NCBI GenBank assembly: GCA_035280245.1 | Contig: DATEGF010000268.1 | Coordinates: 1 to 7,244, forward strand | DNA from: DASZHJ01 sp035280245 | Lineage (GTDB): Bacteria; Pseudomonadota; Alphaproteobacteria; ATCC43930; CGMCC-115725 | DNA length: 7,244 nucleotides | Direction of reading: 5' to 3' | Shown: positions 6,140-7,244 of the stretch, in pieces | How positions within the stretch are numbered: position 1 is the stretch's first letter | Layout: each line of letters opens with the position of its first letter | The notes under the pieces: generated by a model | Seen by the model: the letters and a program-made list of their open reading frames with translations, nothing else | Database searches by the model: none | What the model was told of the DNA's origin: nothing | Position numbers and translations under genes: made by a program

Positions 6140-7244
6140 ATGGCCGAGTCCGAGAAACGCTGGCATCCCGCGACGTCGGCCGCTCACGCCCTGGGCTGGG
6201 AGGACGATGCGACCAAATCGGTTATCCCGCCGATCTATCTCACCAGCACCTACATCCGCGATCCCGACAACCAGTACCGGTCGGGTCGCAGCTACGGCCG
6301 GCCGCACAACCCGACCCACGAGGTGCCCGAGCGATTGCTGAGCCATCTCGAGGGCGGCGCGGCGGCGATGCTGTTCTCCTCGGGCATGGCGGCGGCGACC
6401 GCGGTGTTTCTCGCTCTGCGGCCGGGCGATCACGTGGTGGCGCCTAAGGTCATGTATTGGGGCCTGCGCCATTGGCTGATGGGCTTCGCCACCGAATGGG
6501 GCCTCAAGGTGGAGCTGGTGGATGCCGGCGACCTCGGTGCGATCAAGGGCGCGCTCAGGCCCGGCAAGACCAAGCTGCTCTGGCTCGAGAGCCCTGCCAA
6601 TCCGACTTGGGTGGTGACCGATATCGCCGCGGCGGCCGAGCTCGGCCACAAGGCTGGCGCCCGCGTCGCGATCGACAGCACCGTCGCGGCGGCGCTGCTC
6701 ACCAACCCGATCAAGCTCGGCTGCGACGTCGTCATGCACTCCGCGACGAAATACCTGAACGGCCACACCGACGTGCTCGCGGGCGCGCTGGTGACGGCGG
6801 CGGCGGACGAGTTCTGGACGCGCCTCGTCTCGGTCCGCACCTCCAACGGCGCACTGCTAGGGCCGGTTGAGGCGTGGCTCCTACTGCGCGGCATGCGCAC
6901 GCTGCCGCTCCGCGTGGAGCGCGCCTGCCGGAATGCCCAGGCGATCGCCGAGCATTTCGCCCGGGATCCCCGGGTCGCCGCGGTGCTCTATCCGGGCCTC
7001 GCAACCCATCCGGGCCACGCGATCGCGGCGAAGCAGATGAGGGGCGGGTTCGGCGGCATGCTGAGCATTCGCGTCAAGCGCGGCGAGGAGGCCGCGATCT
7101 CGACAGCGGCGCGGGTCAAGATCTGGAAGCGCGCGACTTCGCTCGGCGGCGTCGAGAGCCTGGTCGAGCACCGTGCTTCGGTCGAGGGCGCCGGCTCCCC
7201 TGCTCCGCCCGACCTGTTGCGGCTATCCGCCGGCATCGAGGACG
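6140..7244 (+). CDS. Cys/Met-metabolism PLP-dependent enzyme (cystathionine gamma-synthase/beta-lyase-like), 3'-truncated
   Basis: The first 368 residues of a fold-type I PLP enzyme of the trans-sulfuration family; the frame is open to the window end with no stop. Family residues seen: Y52 and R54 in SYGRPHNPT (phosphate contact from the neighbouring subunit), SSGMAAAT (80-87) at the cofactor phosphate, Y106 that stacks on PLP, ESPANPT (150-156), D179 in AIDST (contacts the pyridine nitrogen), the Schiff-base lysine K204 in HSATKYLNGHTD (200-211), S334 in TSLGGVES, and R361 in RLSAGIED for the substrate carboxylate. By the family length only some 20-30 residues are missing. The ATG at 6140 has GGAG at 6128-6131, 8 bases away. 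Whether it works as cystathionine beta-lyase, gamma-synthase, or a sulfhydrylase or gamma-lyase cannot be decided from these residues. It is divergent from the deacetylase; there is no obvious functional link. Confidence 0.94.
   Translation, partial: MAESEKRWHPATSAAHALGWEDDATKSVIPPIYLTSTYIRDPDNQYRSGRSYGRPHNPTHEVPERLLSHLEGGAAAMLFSSGMAAATAVFLALRPGDHVVAPKVMYWGLRHWLMGFATEWGLKVELVDAGDLGAIKGALRPGKTKLLWLESPANPTWVVTDIAAAAELGHKAGARVAIDSTVAAALLTNPIKLGCDVVMHSATKYLNGHTDVLAGALVTAAADEFWTRLVSVRTSNGALLGPVEAWLLLRGMRTLPLRVERACRNAQAIAEHFARDPRVAAVLYPGLATHPGHAIAAKQMRGGFGGMLSIRVKRGEEAAISTAARVKIWKRATSLGGVESLVEHRASVEGAGSPAPPDLLRLSAGIED

Noticed and set aside
6098..6766. A 222-codon minus-strand frame antisense to the PLP enzyme
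   Set aside because: The plus-strand frame has the PLP lysine and the other family residues; the antisense frame has no similarity and starts inside the enzyme gene.

Overview
The window is a GC-rich stretch of ordinary chromosome, most likely from an alphaproteobacterium. The best pointer is a 98-residue homologue of the mitochondrial complex I accessory subunit NDUFS4, a family typical of alphaproteobacteria and mitochondria. High GC, long antisense open frames and the protein families present agree with a Rhodospirillales- or Rhizobiales-like genome, but I cannot place it more finely.

Layout. Positions 1-2914 (+) hold most of a bifunctional class A penicillin-binding protein; its N-terminal membrane anchor lies upstream of the window. 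It converges, with only 27 bases between stop codons, on a minus-strand block that is read from right to left: tRNA-Pro(TGG) at 4200-4124, the NDUFS4-like gene at 4094-3798, a GC-rich hairpin, tRNA-Arg(TCT) at 3711-3635, and a dihydrofolate reductase-family (RibD C-terminal type) gene at 3607-2942. A good sigma-70-like promoter sits in front of tRNA-Pro. The short gaps (29 and 27 bases) between each tRNA and the protein gene after it suggest shared transcripts cut by tRNA processing.

Further right is a second minus-strand unit: a class I/II-type histone deacetylase family protein (6026-4866) whose stop codon overlaps the start of a secreted DUF192 protein (4869-4378) in an ATGA. On the other strand, beyond a 113-base divergent intergenic region, a Cys/Met-metabolism PLP-dependent enzyme (cystathionine gamma-synthase/beta-lyase-like) begins at 6140 and runs off the right end.

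Functionally this is mostly housekeeping: cell-wall synthesis, two tRNAs, respiration, and sulfur amino-acid or related PLP chemistry, plus a deacetylase and a DUF192 protein of unknown role. I saw no mobile element, CRISPR array, toxin-antitoxin pair, phage gene or defence system, and no convincing new biological system. The points most worth a second look are the tRNA/NDUFS4/tRNA arrangement, the enlarged transpeptidase domain of the PBP, and the coupled deacetylase-DUF192 pair.
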